Shown: one piece after another, positions 62,148-64,000 of the stretch
How positions within the stretch are numbered: position 1 is the stretch's first letter
Layout of the letters: each line of letters begins with the position of its first letter
NCBI GenBank assembly: GCA_936450465.1
Contig: OW388305.1
Span: 42,360,687 to 42,424,686, forward strand
Direction: 5' to 3'
Source: Gibbula magus
Taxonomy: Eukaryota; Mollusca; Gastropoda; Trochida; Trochidae
DNA: 64,000 bases
Position numbers and translations under genes: made by a program
Notes under the pieces: model-generated
Seen by the model: only the letters and a program-made list of their open reading frames with translations
What the model was told of the DNA's origin: nothing
The model's database searches: none

Positions 62148-62667
62148 GATGCTGGATACTTCGTGATATTCAGAAGAATGACTTGTCTAAGCTGAACCTA
62201 GCCTATATGTACACTGTAGGTGTGGAAACTCGTTTTACGATTAGATTGCATTTAACAAGTCGGCTACATTGGAAGGTGAAATCCATCTGGTAAACACAGC
62301 ATGAATCCTTCATTACCATAATCTCTACCACATTATCAATGTCTAAATGTGGTACACATTGATTCATGTGACTGTAGAGTAGTTAGTGAAACATGAGCCA
62401 ATGTCCATGCAACACCTATTCTCTGTTGTCTCAACAGAGAAGCGCCTTATCACGGCATTACATCTTTTGATGGTCAATAAACTGATGTTTAATAACACTT
62501 GAGCGCAGCTGCGTGTTGCACGTCTGTAGGGAGTTGTTGTCTACTTGGCCTACTCAATCGGGATTATTAGCAACACGTGGTTGCCACACTCGATTGCTTA
62601 TATATACCACGAACACAGTCACATTGGCATCCTTCTGGCACTCGTCAACAAGCGATACACAGTCAAC

Positions 62668-63648
62668 ATGGTAGGTCCCTCGTGTAGCTTTGCTAAACTG
62701 ACCTTTCTGCGATGTGCAATTCTCAACATTAATGGCATTATTTTGTCATTCTTGAATTATTTTATGATAAGGATAACGTTTTATTTGGTTTTGTAAAAGG
62801 TCCACTGACAAATGTCTCCAAATACTTTTAGAGTATTGACATCTGATGTTATGCTACTGGAATGTGATTTATATCTCCCGTATTTTCTCCAAAGTTTCGT
62901 CTCCTATTGGTCGTCGCTGTCGTAACCCTCCTGATTGTCCCTGGAGAGGCAATCTTTAACAGACGCTTCAACATTGACAGGAGAGGCATCGAGATCAGAC
63001 GAGGTGTGTACATGCAATGACTAATGTTGATTTTTACTTTGGTGTCATTAAGATTAAGGAGTATAGCTCAAATTGTCACAAGCATTTTAGATAATTGAAT
63101 CTGTATGTTTCTGTGTCATCATATAGTTGTGTGTTGTATTGTTTAACCACCCTGATTAAATGATGTGTTTCTGTCTGCAGACCTTGTCAAGAAGAGCGTG
63201 GAGGGCTACCTCAAACAGATCGGTCTCGGGGATAATGACCAGCAACGGGAGCTCTTCAGTGAGTTTGTGGCCGGTGAGTGTACAGAACAATATTTTCTTT
63301 TCATAATTCACACATTTTACACAGAGAACAGATGTTGTAAAACATGTAGAAGTATTGCAATTTGAATATGTTTAAACTGTAGATTTGTTCATAAATGTAT
63401 GATGTATGTACACTCAGATAACGAACAATTAATCAAATGAACACTCAATGAAAGTGTGTGAACGTCTCTCGCTGATTGAAGATCTGTGAATGCACGTTTA
63501 AAGATGGAAACAGTAATAGCTGGCGATGATGGCCAAGACGTGTCCTTATTATTTATAAGCCTTAGAAGAAAGAACCTTTTTATGAACACTGATGACGAAT
63601 TGGGAGGTATAAGATGTTTCTGGTATTTTTTCAGACTCTGAGCAGTGA
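62668..63648 (+). CDS. Secreted peptide gene, plus type, copy 10
   Basis: Exons: 62668-62670, 62895-63003, 63181-63273 and 63635-63648. Consensus protein. This is the last gene in the window; its downstream spacer is cut at 64000. Confidence 0.8.
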
Positions 63649-64000
63649 AGAAAACGACCCGGGAAACTGACCAAGGATGAGCAGGCAAAGAAAGCAAACG
63701 CCTGTTGTTAAGAGTTTGATGAATAAATTTGAAATATAGTTATTACAAACTTGTTCTTATATTCCAGTTGTCTGTGGGCAATATATGTAGTGTACAATGA
63801 CATCTGCAGCCTACAGCTGTCATGACACAAGTCATATATACGGGCAATGTAGATTGAAACACTGTTCATCTGTGAAATGCCTGTTGCATATCAACGACAA
63901 GGTGATTACAATTTCTATTACTTGTCTGGAGAACGTTTGTACTTCTGAACTGAAGGGAATGTGGAGAGTTGAAATCCTAACTTTGTCAATCCATCTATTC

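Larger units (their letters stand above)
27862..64000. repeat. Tandem array of 3.86-3.92 kb two-gene units
   Basis: A landmark in plus exon 3 recurs at 28244, 32160, 36081, 39954, 43828, 47686, 51556, 55426, 59296 and 63165, giving steps of 3916, 3921, 3873, 3874, 3858, 3870, 3870, 3870 and 3869 bp. All units are in the same orientation. By eye they differ at only a few positions per hundred, less among inner units. Each unit holds a minus gene, a 520-bp divergent promoter, a plus gene and a tail-to-tail spacer of about 1.5 kb. The array starts abruptly inside intron 1 of a plus gene and continues beyond the window. Confidence 0.97.

Noticed and set aside
27862..64000. CRISPR array or satellite DNA
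   Set aside because: Units are 3.9 kb, gene-bearing and not short direct repeats with spacers.
27862..64000. Array as an assembly artefact
   Set aside because: Units differ by private substitutions and indels, so they are not simple duplicates of one read; copy number could still be wrong.

Overview
The window is eukaryotic, from an invertebrate animal and most likely a marine mollusc. It holds split genes with GT..AG introns and AATAAA poly(A) signals, a GT10 fucosyltransferase exon, DIRS-like and PIF/Harbinger elements, a Tc1/mariner-type MITE and tRNA-derived repeats. The phylum call is an inference from this mixture. No bacterial-style operon, rRNA gene, intact tRNA gene or CRISPR array was seen.

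Bases 1-27,861 are a repeat-rich, gene-poor flank. The first 39 bases are a damaged scrap of the same gene that fills the right half of the window. Two same-orientation copies of a roughly 5 kb DIRS-like retroelement follow (2434-9462 and 9863-15948, both on the minus strand). They share three inactivating lesions. Copy A was later hit by a 1.94 kb Harbinger element and copy B by a 1.0 kb terminal-inverted-repeat element; both insertions have 3-bp target duplications and can be delimited against the other copy. Next come palindromic repeat clusters, two long hairpins, a cluster of CRE-like sites, a Tc1/mariner-type MITE, one exon of an alpha-1,3-fucosyltransferase gene (21541-22249) and an AT-rich 3 kb element with inverted termini (24330-27318).

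Bases 27,862-64,000 are a tandem array of 3.86-3.92 kb units that runs off the right edge. Each full unit carries two small four-exon genes transcribed away from a shared promoter that is exactly 520 bp long in all nine complete copies. Both genes encode cysteine-free secreted peptides (71 aa on minus, 72 aa on plus). They have an identical signal peptide and basic N-terminal segment but divergent acidic C-terminal halves. The start codon alone lies in exon 1 and is followed at once by an intron, so simple ORF finding misses these genes. There are nine intact minus genes, nine intact plus genes and one broken plus copy at the left edge. Between the two exon 2 types I count 11 synonymous and no replacement differences, which indicates strong purifying selection. 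I do not recognise the family. This array is the most notable system in the window; a role in secretion or external signalling (defence, mucus, pheromone or hormone-like) is speculation.

The leftmost units are the most divergent and retain a 54-bp segment lost from all later units. Shared variants among neighbours suggest growth by unequal exchange from the inner part of the array.
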